A stretch of DNA of 64,000 nucleotides from Erwinia sp. SLM-02 (lineage in GTDB: Bacteria > Pseudomonadota > Gammaproteobacteria > Enterobacterales > Enterobacteriaceae): the NCBI RefSeq assembly GCF_037450285.1, contig NZ_JAQISN010000002.1:248001-312000 (forward strand), written 5' to 3'. A model generated the notes under the pieces. It had not been told where the DNA came from. It made no database searches and saw only the letters and a list, made by a program, of their open reading frames with translations. The first letter of the stretch is position 1, and every line of letters starts with the position of its first letter. Of this stretch, positions 44,528 to 53,640 are shown one piece after another. Made by a program: the position numbers and the translations under genes.

Positions 44528-45436
44528 CTACGTTGCCTGCGAGCGTCGATACTCACCGGGCGTCTGCCCTTCGTGCCGTTTGAATGCCCGCCCAAAGGTG
44601 ATCGCGGAATCGTAGCCCACCCGCTGCGCGATGGTTTCCAGCGCCAGCTCGGGATGCCGCAGCAGGCAGCGCGCGCGCCAGATGCGCCAGCGGCCGAGAT
44701 ACTCTCCCGGCGTTTCCCCGGTCACCTGCTTAAAATAGGCGCTGAACGCCGAACGCGACATCCCCGCCTCCTTCGCCATCTCATTCAGCCGCCACGGAAA
44801 GTCTAACCGCTGATGGATCTTCTCCATCACCGGGCGCAGGCGGCTGTCGGCCAGCGCGGCCATCCAGCCCTGCTGCGGCTGGATTTGCTGATAATGCGTG
44901 CGGATGGCCTGCACAAACAGCACGTCCGCCAGCCGGCTGATGACAATTCGCGATCCCAGATGCGGCCGGTCGGTTTCCAGCGCCAGCAGCTGTAGCGTGG
45001 CCGCCAGCAGCGGCGATCGTCCCGCATCCGCCGGGATCGTCACGCAGTCAGGGAGCAGCGACAGCAGCGGCTGAGCGCCGCTGGCGTCAAAGGTCAGCCA
45101 GCCGCACAGCAGCTCGGCCTGGTCTCCCTCACCGCCAAATACGGCGCTTTTACCGGCGCAGTCGGCAAAAACCGCCTCGCAGGTGCGGGTCGGCGTTTTC
45201 GGATCGTCGCTCAGCGACAGCAGCACGCCCGGTCTGGCAATAAACCCCTCTCCGCGGTGCAGCCGCCGCGGAGGCTGGCCGTTGACCGTCAGCCAGCCCT
45301 CGCCCTCCAGCATAAAGCCAAAGCGAATCGACGCACTTTCAACAAAACTGACGCCCCACGGCGCGCGCGGCTGCAGGCGCGAGTGCAGCGCGCCGCTGAC
45401 GCGCATCGCGGCAAAAACATCATCAAGCGGATCCAT
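44528..45436 (-). CDS. AraC-family regulator (cupin_6 type)
   Basis: A 302-aa regulator with an N-terminal cupin_6-like domain (about 1-185; HSRLQPRAPWGVSF, LHRGEGFIARPGV) and a C-terminal helix-turn-helix (about 200-300; LNEMAKEAGMSRSAFSAYFK, AITFGRAFKRHEGQTPGEYR). The ATG at 45436 follows GAGGG; a longer frame upstream overlaps the promoter of the next gene. It is divergent from a quinone oxidoreductase-like gene about 110 bp away, a common regulator-target pair. Confidence 0.87.
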   Translation of the reverse strand: MDPLDDVFAAMRVSGALHSRLQPRAPWGVSFVESASIRFGFMLEGEGWLTVNGQPPRRLHRGEGFIARPGVLLSLSDDPKTPTRTCEAVFADCAGKSAVFGGEGDQAELLCGWLTFDASGAQPLLSLLPDCVTIPADAGRSPLLAATLQLLALETDRPHLGSRIVISRLADVLFVQAIRTHYQQIQPQQGWMAALADSRLRPVMEKIHQRLDFPWRLNEMAKEAGMSRSAFSAYFKQVTGETPGEYLGRWRIWRARCLLRHPELALETIAQRVGYDSAITFGRAFKRHEGQTPGEYRRSQAT

Positions 45437-45545
45437 TTCAGGCCCTCTTCCTGGACGATTAGTCAGTAAAAATACCTTTCCAGTCATTATCTGTACAGCC
45501 CGGGGCACGTAAGGTAGCGGCATTACATCAGCAGAGGACACCACC

Positions 45546-46571
45546 ATGTACAGCTATCGCCTGAATGATTTTGGCAGCATCGACCATCTCCAGCGCGTTG
45601 AAGAGCCGCGCCCGCGGCCCGGACGCCAGCAGGTACTGATCCGCGTGGCCGCCGTCAGTCTGAACTATCGCGATCTGGCGATCCTGCATGGCAAAAGCAC
45701 GCTTGCCCCGCAGGCCGGGCTGATCCCGTTGTCGGACGGCGTCGGCTACATCGTGGAGTGCGGAGAAGACGCCACGCGCTTTGCCTGCGGCGATCGCGTA
45801 GCGGGGATCTTTTTCCCGCAGTGGCTGGGCGGCAGCCTGACGCCGGGTAACAGCGGCGGCGCGTGGGGCAGCCGCGCGGACGGCTGGCTCACCGAGTACA
45901 AAGTGATTGATGAAGCGTCGCTGGTTTCCGTTCCGGATTATCTCAGCGATGAACAGGCCGCCACCCTGCCCTGTGCGGCGGTAACGGCCTGGAACAGCCT
46001 GACTCAGTCGCGTCCGCTGCAGCCCGGTGAAACGGTGCTCACCCAGGGCACCGGCGGCGTGGCGCTGTTTGCCGTGCAGTTTGCCCGGCTGATGGGGCTG
46101 AAGATTATCGCCCTGACCTCCAGCGAGGAAAAAGCGGCGCTGCTGCGTGAGCTGGGGGCAACGCACACCGTGAACTACCGCCTGCATCCCGACTGGTATC
46201 AGCAGGCCAGGGCGCTGACCGACGGCGTGGGCGTACAGCGGGTGGTGGAGATTGGCGGGCCGGGAACGCTGCAAAACTCGCTGAAGTCGACCGCCTCCGG
46301 CGGCGAGATTGCCCTGCTGGGGTTCGTTGCCGCCGGGGACGAGTCCGTTGATTTCATGACCCTGTTTACCAGCGGTGCCACCGTCCGGCCTTTCAGCGTG
46401 GGCAGCCGGGAAGATTTCGAGCGGATGAATCTGGCGCTGGCGCAGAGCCGGTTAAAGCCGGTTATTGACCGGGTCTTTTCCTTTTCGGAAACGCGGGAAG
46501 CGTGGCGTTATTTCGATCGGCAACAGCACTGCGGGAAGGTGGTGATAAAGATGGATGCCGTAAGGCAGTAG
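45546..46571 (+). CDS. Zinc-independent medium-chain dehydrogenase/quinone oxidoreductase
   Basis: A 341-aa MDR-family NAD(P)H-dependent oxidoreductase. It begins VRVAAVSLNYRDLAILHG-like (VAAVSLNYRDLAI), has NAD(P) motif TQGTGGVALFAVQFA and the end RAWRYF-like REAWRYFDRQ. The zinc-binding cysteines of alcohol dehydrogenases are absent from the expected places, as in quinone oxidoreductases. Its substrate is unknown; the divergent AraC regulator should respond to a related compound. Confidence 0.88.
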   Translation: MYSYRLNDFGSIDHLQRVEEPRPRPGRQQVLIRVAAVSLNYRDLAILHGKSTLAPQAGLIPLSDGVGYIVECGEDATRFACGDRVAGIFFPQWLGGSLTPGNSGGAWGSRADGWLTEYKVIDEASLVSVPDYLSDEQAATLPCAAVTAWNSLTQSRPLQPGETVLTQGTGGVALFAVQFARLMGLKIIALTSSEEKAALLRELGATHTVNYRLHPDWYQQARALTDGVGVQRVVEIGGPGTLQNSLKSTASGGEIALLGFVAAGDESVDFMTLFTSGATVRPFSVGSREDFERMNLALAQSRLKPVIDRVFSFSETREAWRYFDRQQHCGKVVIKMDAVRQ

Positions 46572-46971
46572 AACGGCTCAGGGGACAAAACTCAGGGGAC
46601 CACGCTCCGCGTAGCCCCCTGGAAAATACTGCGTCTTTGAAAAGATTTCCTGAACTTATTATTTTATAAATTATCAGTTATCTTTCTTTATTTTCACTCT
46701 ATTCGCGTCGATCTCAGCGAGAAACTGAGCGGTATAATCGAGAAATTGCCCTGGTGAGGCGTAAACAAATCTTGTCAAACCACCCGGCAAATTGATAATA
46801 GTGTGATCTGTGTTGCTGCTCTGCCCGGTCGTCACTACAGTAGTTCTTTTCGTCCCACTTGGGAACGGGAGAAAAACACTCTTGTCAGTCGAAAGGTAAA
46901 ATGATAATTACCCATTGTTAATGTGCAGGTTATCTTATTAATTTACTTTATTTCATGATGTTGGACTAACA
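46572..46971. other. 400-bp intergenic region with a hairpin at its left end
   Basis: It starts with a palindromic stretch AGGGGACCACGCTCCGCGTAGCCCCCT (split across 46595-46621), then becomes AT-rich. No good start signal is seen in any frame. The AT-rich second half probably carries the promoter of the GNAT gene. Confidence 0.4.
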
Positions 46972-47385
46972 ATGAAAATGACTATGACTGACAAACCGGC
47001 TGCCGCGGATGAAGAGCTCGTTATCGACAGCCTGTGGGCCCACAACGCCAGAACGACTCCCGTTGATATTCACCCTCTGTTTCTGACTTTACGCAATGAG
47101 CAGGACCAGATAGTGGCCGGTCTTGTGGCCCGCACCTGGTGGGGAGGGCTGGAGGTGCAGTACCTGTGGGTCAGCGATGACTGCCGGGGCCAGGGCGTCG
47201 GCCGCGAGCTGATGCAAAGCGCAGAGCAGGAAGCAAAAAAACGCGGTTGCCATATGGCCTATGTCGACACGTTTGATTTCCAGGCGCGGGGCTTTTACGA
47301 AAAGTTAGGCTACGCCGTCTACGGTGAACTGGGTGATTATGCCCATCAACATACCCGACACTATCTGGCGAAGAAGATCGGATAA
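46972..47385 (+). CDS. GNAT-family N-acetyltransferase
   Basis: A 137-aa protein with the acetyl-CoA motif RGQGVGRELM at about residue 75 and the C-terminal FYEKLGYAVYGE typical of GNAT. The acceptor is unknown; some small GNATs act on aminoglycosides or ribosomal proteins, which cannot be told here. Start ambiguity is between ATG 46972 and 46978. It ends 22 bp before the next gene. Confidence 0.85.
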   Translation: MKMTMTDKPAAADEELVIDSLWAHNARTTPVDIHPLFLTLRNEQDQIVAGLVARTWWGGLEVQYLWVSDDCRGQGVGRELMQSAEQEAKKRGCHMAYVDTFDFQARGFYEKLGYAVYGELGDYAHQHTRHYLAKKIG

Positions 47386-47407
47386 TGGAGGGCCACAGGG
47401 GGAAGAG

Positions 47408-48097
47408 ATGAACGTATCAGATGCGAAACAGCACTCCAATTTGAGCGCACTGATTGCCATGATGGAACACCTGGCTGAACCCTGGGGCATCAAAGATTCA
47501 GAATCACGCCATCTCTATATGAATGATATGGCGTATCGCTACACCAGCACGCCAAAGGAGTTCGCCGTTGAGGGAAAGCTCGACAGCGAATTTCCCGCCG
47601 CCTGGGCCGAATGCGAAGACGAACTGATTGAGCACGACAGGCGCACTGAAGCCAGTCACGGGCGGGTGGCGGTGATTGAAACCCACTACTGGTTCGGGCA
47701 GGACAGCCTGACGCCTTACGTCAGCGAAAAGATCCCGCTGTACGGCGACGGCGGCGTGTTTATCGGCGTGGCGTGGAATGCCAGGCTGCTTGATACCCTG
47801 TCGCCGCTGAAATACATCACTCAGCAAAAACCCGGGGTGCTGACCACCGAAGTGAGTACCGATCTGTTTACCCGCTCCGAGCTGGATACGCTGTTTCTGC
47901 TGCTGCAGCGCTTATCCACCAAGGAGATCGCCCGCATCTATAACCTCAGCCATCGCACGGTAGAAAACCGGATTTACAGCATCTACCAGAAGGCCGGGGT
48001 GCACACGCTGAATCAGTTTGAAGAGTATTGCCGTCACGCAGGATTAGACAATTTTATACCGGACCGCCTGATCGAAAAGGGCATCCAGTTTATTTAA
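47408..48097 (+). CDS. LuxR-family regulator with PAS-like N-domain
   Basis: A 229-aa protein; the C-terminal LuxR helix-turn-helix (about 155-212) has LSTKEIARIYNLSHRTVENRIYSIYQK. The N-terminal part (about 15-140; WGIKDSESRHLYMNDMAYRY) resembles a PAS sensor domain. ATG 47408 follows GGGGGAAGAG; a longer frame upstream overlaps the GNAT gene. It precedes an NCS1 permease gene by 17 bp and probably regulates the group. Confidence 0.85.
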   Translation: MNVSDAKQHSNLSALIAMMEHLAEPWGIKDSESRHLYMNDMAYRYTSTPKEFAVEGKLDSEFPAAWAECEDELIEHDRRTEASHGRVAVIETHYWFGQDSLTPYVSEKIPLYGDGGVFIGVAWNARLLDTLSPLKYITQQKPGVLTTEVSTDLFTRSELDTLFLLLQRLSTKEIARIYNLSHRTVENRIYSIYQKAGVHTLNQFEEYCRHAGLDNFIPDRLIEKGIQFI

Positions 48098-48114
48098 TTT
48101 CAAGGAAACAGAAC

Positions 48115-49413
48115 GTGATAAAAATAGAAGACTACCCGCTGAGCCGCGTTCCTGAGAACAAGCGCGTCTCCTTCCTGAGCGTTGCCGTAGTGCACATGGG
48201 CATGCTGACCGCGCTGGATCAGTTTATGCTCGGCTCGGTGCTGGGTGACTCGATGGACCTGGCCAGTGCATTTCTGGCCATTTTAGCCGGCAGCGTTATT
48301 TTCGGCATCGTCACCTACGGTCTGGGCTATGCCGGGATGCGGGAAGGGATCTCCGGCAGCCTGCTGGCGCGCTGGTGCGGCTTTGGCCGTGTCGGTTCCG
48401 TGCTGATTGGCCTGGTGGTGGCCGTCAGCCTGCTGGGCTGGTTTGGCATTCAGAACGCCATCTTCGCGAAATCGCTCAACTTCGCGCTGGGCGACAGTCT
48501 CGGCTTCCCGCTGGCGGCCAGCCTGTCCGGTCTGCTGCTGACCGTGCTGGTGACCTTCGGCTTTAAAGCGCTGCGCGTGACCGCCCGCATCGCCGTACCG
48601 CTGTTTATCTGCCTGGTGGCGTTTATCTCCTTCCACACCCTTTCCGGCCATACCCTGCAGCAAATCATCGATCTGCCGCCAACCGGTTCGCCGCTGACCA
48701 TCAGCGCGGCGATTACCATGGTGGTCGGCGGTGCAATCGTGGCCAGCCTGATGACCCCGGACCTGACCCGCTATTCAAAGTCGTCTAAACACGTCGCGGG
48801 TATTACGCTGCTGACCATTATTGCCGGTGAGTTTATCGTTAACGGCCTGGCGATTCTGATTGCCCGAACGCTGCAAACGGCGGATGTGGTAACAATTATG
48901 TCGCAGGCGGCGGGCGGTGTCGGACTGCTGGTGGTGATCCTCTCTACCCTGCGCGTTAACGACCTCAACCTCTACTCCTCTTCGCTGGGGGTGATTAACG
49001 CGGTGGAAGGGATCTGCGGCAAAAAGCTGAAATATCGCAGTACCACGCTGGTGATCGGCCTGCTGGGAACCCTGCTGTCGGTGCTGGGGATTCTGGATCG
49101 CTTTGTGGATTTCCTCACCGTGCTGGGCGTGGTCTTCCCGCCGATCCTCGGCATTATGCTGGTGGATTACCTGCTGCTGCGCACGCACCGTGGCCTGCTG
49201 GACCGCAGCCGCCAGCGGGGTGAACTGCCGACGGACAGCGAAACGCCGGTGATTGGCTGGGTGGCGATCGTCGCCACGCTGGTGGGTAGCGCAGTGGGGT
49301 TACTGACCGAATGGGGCGTGCCGACCATCAATTCGCTGCTGATTTCCTGCGTAATTTATTACGTGGTTAAACTGGCGCAGCGGCGCAACCGTCCGGCAGC
49401 GGCATCGGCCTGA
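48115..49413 (+). CDS. NCS1-family nucleobase/cytosine permease (CodB-like)
   Basis: A 432-aa transporter with about 12 hydrophobic spans and family regions such as GLGYAGMREGISGSLLARW and ASLMTPDLTRYSKSSKHV. The GTG start at 48115 follows AAGGAAACAG. It should import a nucleobase, vitamin precursor or hydantoin by proton symport. No deaminase gene (codA) follows; the unit ends at a strong hairpin. Confidence 0.88.
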   Translation: MIKIEDYPLSRVPENKRVSFLSVAVVHMGMLTALDQFMLGSVLGDSMDLASAFLAILAGSVIFGIVTYGLGYAGMREGISGSLLARWCGFGRVGSVLIGLVVAVSLLGWFGIQNAIFAKSLNFALGDSLGFPLAASLSGLLLTVLVTFGFKALRVTARIAVPLFICLVAFISFHTLSGHTLQQIIDLPPTGSPLTISAAITMVVGGAIVASLMTPDLTRYSKSSKHVAGITLLTIIAGEFIVNGLAILIARTLQTADVVTIMSQAAGGVGLLVVILSTLRVNDLNLYSSSLGVINAVEGICGKKLKYRSTTLVIGLLGTLLSVLGILDRFVDFLTVLGVVFPPILGIMLVDYLLLRTHRGLLDRSRQRGELPTDSETPVIGWVAIVATLVGSAVGLLTEWGVPTINSLLISCVIYYVVKLAQRRNRPAAASA

Positions 49414-49419
49414 AACCAC

Positions 49420-49442
49420 TAAGGCGGACATCGTCCGCCTTA
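49420..49442. terminator. Bidirectional terminator between NCS1 permease and fepE-like genes
   Basis: Perfect 10-bp stem TAAGGCGGAC (49420-49429) with GTCCGCCTTA (49433-49442), loop ATC, between two convergent genes. Confidence 0.75.
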
Positions 49443-49458
49443 ACTCTCCCTCTGCAAT

Positions 49459-50571
49459 TCACTTCATCATGCGGCGTGCAACCACGCTGTTTACCAACAC
49501 GTAACCACAGCCTGCAACCAATCCGGCCAGGGAAAACAGCAGCACAATCAGCGTGCGTTTTGGCGCATCGCGGATTAGCGGCTCGAACGGCGCACGCATG
49601 TATTTAAACGGCACATCCTCCGGGGGGGAGATGTTCAGCGCATCCAGCTTCTCAAGGTACAGGCGACGGCTCTGCAGTTTGTCGTTCAGCGCCCCGGCGG
49701 GCAGCGATTTCTCAATGTCCAGCTTGCGCGCCAGGCCGTCAGCACCCAGCGTCACCGAAAAATCCGGGTCGTCCTGAATCGTGGTGCCGTTACTCCACGA
49801 CGGTCTTTTAATCCCAGCCGATCTGGCAATATCCAGCGCGTACTGCAGGCGGTCGATCTTACTGCTGTGTTTAATCTCCTCCTGCATCATCTCCAGATCG
49901 TACAGCGCTTTTTCTTTCATTCTGGCTTCGTCAATCTGATACTCCAGCCGCTGATACAGCTCGTCGTTCACCTCGCCGGTAATATAGTTAATGTAGCCTT
50001 CCAGTAAATCACGGGCATCAACGGCGGTTTCGGCGGTATATTTCAGATCGTAGTAGCGATACTCTTTTTTATCCGCCTCTTTATCCTGCACCGAGCTATG
50101 CGAGTCGATATTCCCGTGCAGGATGTCGTTAATCAGTCGGTGGCGTGAATCCGCATCATCCGTCTTTTCTGACGCCAGCTTTTTAAAATAGTTGGTATTA
50201 ACCAGATATTTCTCACGCAGGCTGCGCGAGTCGAAATTACGCATAAATTCAGACAGCAGTGAATCTGGCGTAATATCCGTTTTAATCCCCAGTACCGACA
50301 GCTCGGTAAGAATATTATTGATATTTTTCAGCTGCGCCGGTTCGGCCGGCACCAGCATCGCCGTGCTGGTCCAGCGCTGCGGCATAATAAAACTGACCGC
50401 CACCGCGATCAGCGCCGCGACGAAAATAAAGGCCAGAACGGTCAGTTTCCGCCGGAGGATGATGGCGAAAATATCCAGTAAATCCAGTGGGTCATTCGGT
50501 TCGGGAAAGAGGGGAAGAGCAGACGGTAGCGGCGAATGATTCGCAGCATTATCCGGCGTGGTACTCGCCAT
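49459..50571 (-). CDS. fepE: Wzz/FepE-type polysaccharide chain-length regulator
   Basis: A 370-aa inner-membrane protein with an N-terminal span (about 44-66, LTVLAFIFVAALIAVAVSF), a long periplasmic domain with coiled-coil segments (ALYDLEMMQEEIKHSS), and a C-terminal span (about 340-362). The length, the DLLDIFAIILRRK start, and the position near iron genes match FepE; WzzB-type proteins are shorter (about 325 aa). It should set long O-antigen chain length. The symbol is tentative because Wzz family members are hard to tell apart. Confidence 0.75.
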   Translation of the reverse strand: MASTTPDNAANHSPLPSALPLFPEPNDPLDLLDIFAIILRRKLTVLAFIFVAALIAVAVSFIMPQRWTSTAMLVPAEPAQLKNINNILTELSVLGIKTDITPDSLLSEFMRNFDSRSLREKYLVNTNYFKKLASEKTDDADSRHRLINDILHGNIDSHSSVQDKEADKKEYRYYDLKYTAETAVDARDLLEGYINYITGEVNDELYQRLEYQIDEARMKEKALYDLEMMQEEIKHSSKIDRLQYALDIARSAGIKRPSWSNGTTIQDDPDFSVTLGADGLARKLDIEKSLPAGALNDKLQSRRLYLEKLDALNISPPEDVPFKYMRAPFEPLIRDAPKRTLIVLLFSLAGLVAGCGYVLVNSVVARRMMK

Positions 50572-50816
50572 GTAAAACTCCTGCAGTACAGTATGTAGAT
50601 AAATCGTAAATTATCCGCATCGCAATCCGTTGCGGCTGCCAGAGTGTAAACGAAAAAAGACCGCGTTTTTTACCGAATAATTGCAGCAGCCTAATTTTAA
50701 TAAAATCATTACGCAGCAACAGGGAGGAGCGGCGGAAAACAGGGCAGAGAAACGAGGTGAATACGGCCTGATATTACGCTAAATACGTTTCAGGCCGCCC
50801 CGGCTGTTTAATTCCG

Positions 50817-51719
50817 CTACGCCTTCTTTGCCCCCGATTTACCAATCGCCCGATACAGCTCCTGAATACGCTTCATCGATTTAATCGTCCGCTGCGGCGC
50901 GGTGGAGGCCACCGACAGAATAATCATCTCCAGGCATACCAGCACCGTGCCGTGCAGCGGCACTTTGCCATTTTCCCCGCCGCGCGGCACGTTGATCACC
51001 ACCTGAACCTCTTTGCTGAAGCGGGAATCGGTGGCGTGGGTCAGCAGAATGGTGGGGATCCCCAGCCTTTTCGCCTCGCGCAGCGTCGTCAGCCCTTCCC
51101 GGTGGGCCGACTTCTGCGCCATCATCACCAGCACGTCACCGCGCTGCAGATTGATCAGCTGTTCGGCCAGCATCACCCCGGTGCGGTTAAGCGCGGTGCC
51201 GGGAATGCCGTTGCGGCTGAACAGGCGTGCGGCGTATTCGGCCAGGATGCTGGAGGCACCGATGCCGAAAATCGCCACCTGCCGCGCCTCCGCCAGCAGC
51301 GCCACCGCCCGGGACATGGCGGCACGGTTATGGGGTTCAGACAGCACTTCACAGGCGCGCTGGTGCCCTTCCAGAACAAAATCGATGCTGGAGTTCACGT
51401 CGCTGGCGAGCGCATTCACCGTTGAGCTCATTTTTTCCGCCGAGGAGATCCCCGGCCCGAACCAGCTTTCCATGGTCTGCTTCAGATCGCGCAGCCCGGC
51501 AAACCCCAGCGCCTGAATGGCCCGGACCACGGTGGCGTCGGAAGTCTGCGTTGCGGCGGCGATTTCCATCGCCGTATGTTCCAGCACAACCTCGCGGTTA
51601 TCGTTGATGTAGCTGGCTACCGCCATCAGGCGCGGCGACAGCCCCGGACCGCGGGCGCGAAAGCGTTCACCGTAAATATCCACGCGGGTTTTGGTTTTTT
51701 GGGTCAGCAGTCTGTTCAT
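50817..51719 (-). CDS. RpiR-family transcriptional regulator (HTH + SIS domain)
   Basis: A 300-aa regulator. The N-terminal HTH_6 domain (about 25-105; TAMEIAAATQTSDATVVRAIQALGF) is followed by a SIS domain (about 135-280; ARQVAIFGIGASSILAEYAARLF and VLVMMAQKSAHREG). RpiR proteins usually sense sugar phosphates. It overlaps the upstream PstS-like gene by 4 bp, so it is the last gene of a siderophore-uptake operon. This placement is unusual; see findings. A hairpin-free AT-rich stretch and about 245 bp follow before the fepE-like gene. Confidence 0.88.
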   Translation of the reverse strand: MNRLLTQKTKTRVDIYGERFRARGPGLSPRLMAVASYINDNREVVLEHTAMEIAAATQTSDATVVRAIQALGFAGLRDLKQTMESWFGPGISSAEKMSSTVNALASDVNSSIDFVLEGHQRACEVLSEPHNRAAMSRAVALLAEARQVAIFGIGASSILAEYAARLFSRNGIPGTALNRTGVMLAEQLINLQRGDVLVMMAQKSAHREGLTTLREAKRLGIPTILLTHATDSRFSKEVQVVINVPRGGENGKVPLHGTVLVCLEMIILSVASTAPQRTIKSMKRIQELYRAIGKSGAKKA

Positions 51720-52633
51720 CCCTGCCCCTTGATGAATTCATTCAGCCGCTGGCGCTGTGCGTGCAGCATGACCTCATTCAGCGGCAGATAGCCCTCTGGC
51801 GACGCGCTTTGTGCGGCCACCACCTGCTGGCCGGCATCGGACAGCGCCAGCCGCAGGAACGCCGCCAGGCGGGGTTCAGGGACGCCGCCGGGGGGCAGAT
51901 CGAACCACAGCGTAACGGCACTCCCCAGCGGATAGTCCCCCGCCTGAACCGCCTGCGCGTCGGGCATAAAGTAGGCTCCTTCGCGCTGGCCTAACGGCAG
52001 CACGCGCACCCCATCACCGAATTCGGCGGCATTAAACCAACCGACGGCGCCCAGCGAGAAGGGATCGGCAGCCACCGCTTCCAGCACCGCGCGGCGGTCC
52101 GGCAGCGGTTCATAGTGGTGGGGGAACTGCCGGTTGGCGAGATGGGCGCGGCGAAAACCGCTGGCATATTTACCGTCATCGCGCAGGCCGTAGAGATGAA
52201 TGCGCCGGTGCTGCCAGGCGCCACTCAGCCCCAGCTGGGACCAGCAGGTGATATCCCCCTGCGGCGTACCGGATGAAAACACCGCCGCCAGCTGCGCCAT
52301 ACTCAGCCCGGCCAGCGGATTATCACGATGCAGCCAGATGGCGGGCGGCGTTTTCGCCCCCGCGCGCGGGCCGTATCCGCACCAGCCCACCTGAATACCG
52401 GTCGGCGAATACCCCTTAACGTTGCGAAAAGCCGCCAGCTCCTGCGCCCAGGGCGCGCGCGACATCGGGGCCAGCAGGCAGGCATCCGCCGCCAGCGCCA
52501 TGATTGCGGTAGACGACCCGGCCAGAGACAGTTGAAAGCACTGCTCCGGCCGCTCGGCGGACAGCATCGCGCACCACGGCTCGATCAGCGACGCCATGCC
52601 GTCATTGCCGGTAATGTTAAAGAATTCAGACAT
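51716..52633 (-). CDS. PstS-fold periplasmic-binding-like protein without signal peptide (second copy)
   Basis: A 305-aa protein of the PBP-like_2/PstS fold: ITGNDGMASLIEPW near the N-terminus, LSLAGSSTAIMALAADACL, and C-terminal SDAGQQVVAAQSASPEGYLPL. It shares the ending pattern (QGQQ...GYLPLS/N) with its neighbour, so they are paralogs. No signal peptide or lipobox is visible with the chosen ATG (52633, overlapping the upstream stop as ATGA). A longer upstream frame reads through another gene and is unlikely. The family is often annotated as phosphate-binding; no PstCAB genes are nearby. Role in the siderophore operon unknown. Confidence 0.7.
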   Translation of the reverse strand: MSEFFNITGNDGMASLIEPWCAMLSAERPEQCFQLSLAGSSTAIMALAADACLLAPMSRAPWAQELAAFRNVKGYSPTGIQVGWCGYGPRAGAKTPPAIWLHRDNPLAGLSMAQLAAVFSSGTPQGDITCWSQLGLSGAWQHRRIHLYGLRDDGKYASGFRRAHLANRQFPHHYEPLPDRRAVLEAVAADPFSLGAVGWFNAAEFGDGVRVLPLGQREGAYFMPDAQAVQAGDYPLGSAVTLWFDLPPGGVPEPRLAAFLRLALSDAGQQVVAAQSASPEGYLPLNEVMLHAQRQRLNEFIKGQG

Positions 52634-53640
52634 CAGGCTCCCTCCGCCAGATCCAGCTTTAGCCGCTCCGCCCGGGCATCCGCCGCGCTGAGCGGCAGAT
52701 AACCGTCGGGCTGGGAGGCAATCATCTGCTGCCCCTGCCGCGACAGCGTAAAGCGCAGAAATTCCCGCTGCAGCGCATCCAGCCCGCCGCCGTAGCGCGT
52801 TGCCGGGTAGAACCACAGGTAGCGCCCCAGCGCGTATTCGCCCGCCGTCATCTCCGGCACGGTGCCGCTCAGCCACGGTCCACTGTCGTCAGCGGCCAGC
52901 GGCAGCGCGCGCAGCAGGGCAGTTTCCCGGCCGATGGCCGCCACGCAAATGGCCGACGGCTCCTGCTCCAGCCGCGCCAGCAGGCGATCGGTGCCGACCA
53001 GATATTCACAGTCGGCGCTGAGCGCCCGCCCGCCGAAGTGGTGCTTCTGCATATAGCTGCCGAAACCGCTGAACTGCTGGGTGGTCAGCGGCACAATGCG
53101 TCTGTCCGCCCACTCCCCCGTCAGCCCCAGCTGCCCCCAGCGGTTGAAGTCGCCAGCGGGGTGACCGGCGGTGAAGATCCGGGCCAGCTGGCTGAGGCTT
53201 ATCCGCGCCAGCGGGCTGCTGTGATGCACGTATACCGCCAGCGAGGTTGCCAGATGCTGGCGGGTATCCAGCGCGGCGCACGCCACCCGAACCGCCAGCG
53301 GTTCCGCACCGCGCTGTTTGCGCCAGGGGACGCTTTCCATCGGGGTGATTTCACGCCCCATCACGCTCAGCATCGCCTTATCGTTGATGGCGAAGGCCAT
53401 CGCGGTCGGGGTGCCCTTCAGCTCAATGGCAAAACGCACCTCAGGGTGATAGTGCGCGAACCCGGCGGTCAATTTTTCAAGGATATAACGCGCGTGGCCG
53501 GAGCCGCTCAGGCGCACGGCTCCGTCAGCGGTCAGCCAGCCGACGCGGGCTTCCGCCGTCAGCGGCTGCGGCAGATAGTCGGTCAGTTCCGCATCCAGCG
53601 GGCGCGGAACCCATCCGGTGCGTTCGGTTAAAGAATTCAC
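52633..53640 (-). CDS. PstS-fold periplasmic-binding-like protein without signal peptide (first copy)
   Basis: A 335-aa PstS-fold protein. N-terminal half has LSGSGHARYILEKLTAGFAHYHPEVRF-type ligand-loop pattern (LSGSGHARYI) and KGTPTAMAFAINDKAMLS; the C-terminus has LRFTLSRQGQQMIASQPDGY. There is no hydrophobic N-terminus (MNSLTERTGWVPRPLDAE), so it looks cytoplasmic unless exported by another route. It overlaps the PepSY gene by 4 bp. Paralogous to the next gene. Possible roles: ligand-binding accessory or assembly protein; not assigned. Confidence 0.7.
   Translation of the reverse strand: MNSLTERTGWVPRPLDAELTDYLPQPLTAEARVGWLTADGAVRLSGSGHARYILEKLTAGFAHYHPEVRFAIELKGTPTAMAFAINDKAMLSVMGREITPMESVPWRKQRGAEPLAVRVACAALDTRQHLATSLAVYVHHSSPLARISLSQLARIFTAGHPAGDFNRWGQLGLTGEWADRRIVPLTTQQFSGFGSYMQKHHFGGRALSADCEYLVGTDRLLARLEQEPSAICVAAIGRETALLRALPLAADDSGPWLSGTVPEMTAGEYALGRYLWFYPATRYGGGLDALQREFLRFTLSRQGQQMIASQPDGYLPLSAADARAERLKLDLAEGA

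Noticed and set aside
51716..52876. Longer start (386 aa) for the second PstS-like protein
   Set aside because: The extra 81 residues are Arg/Ala/Gly-rich and lie inside the first PstS-like gene; ATG 52633 in the ATGA overlap is preferred.
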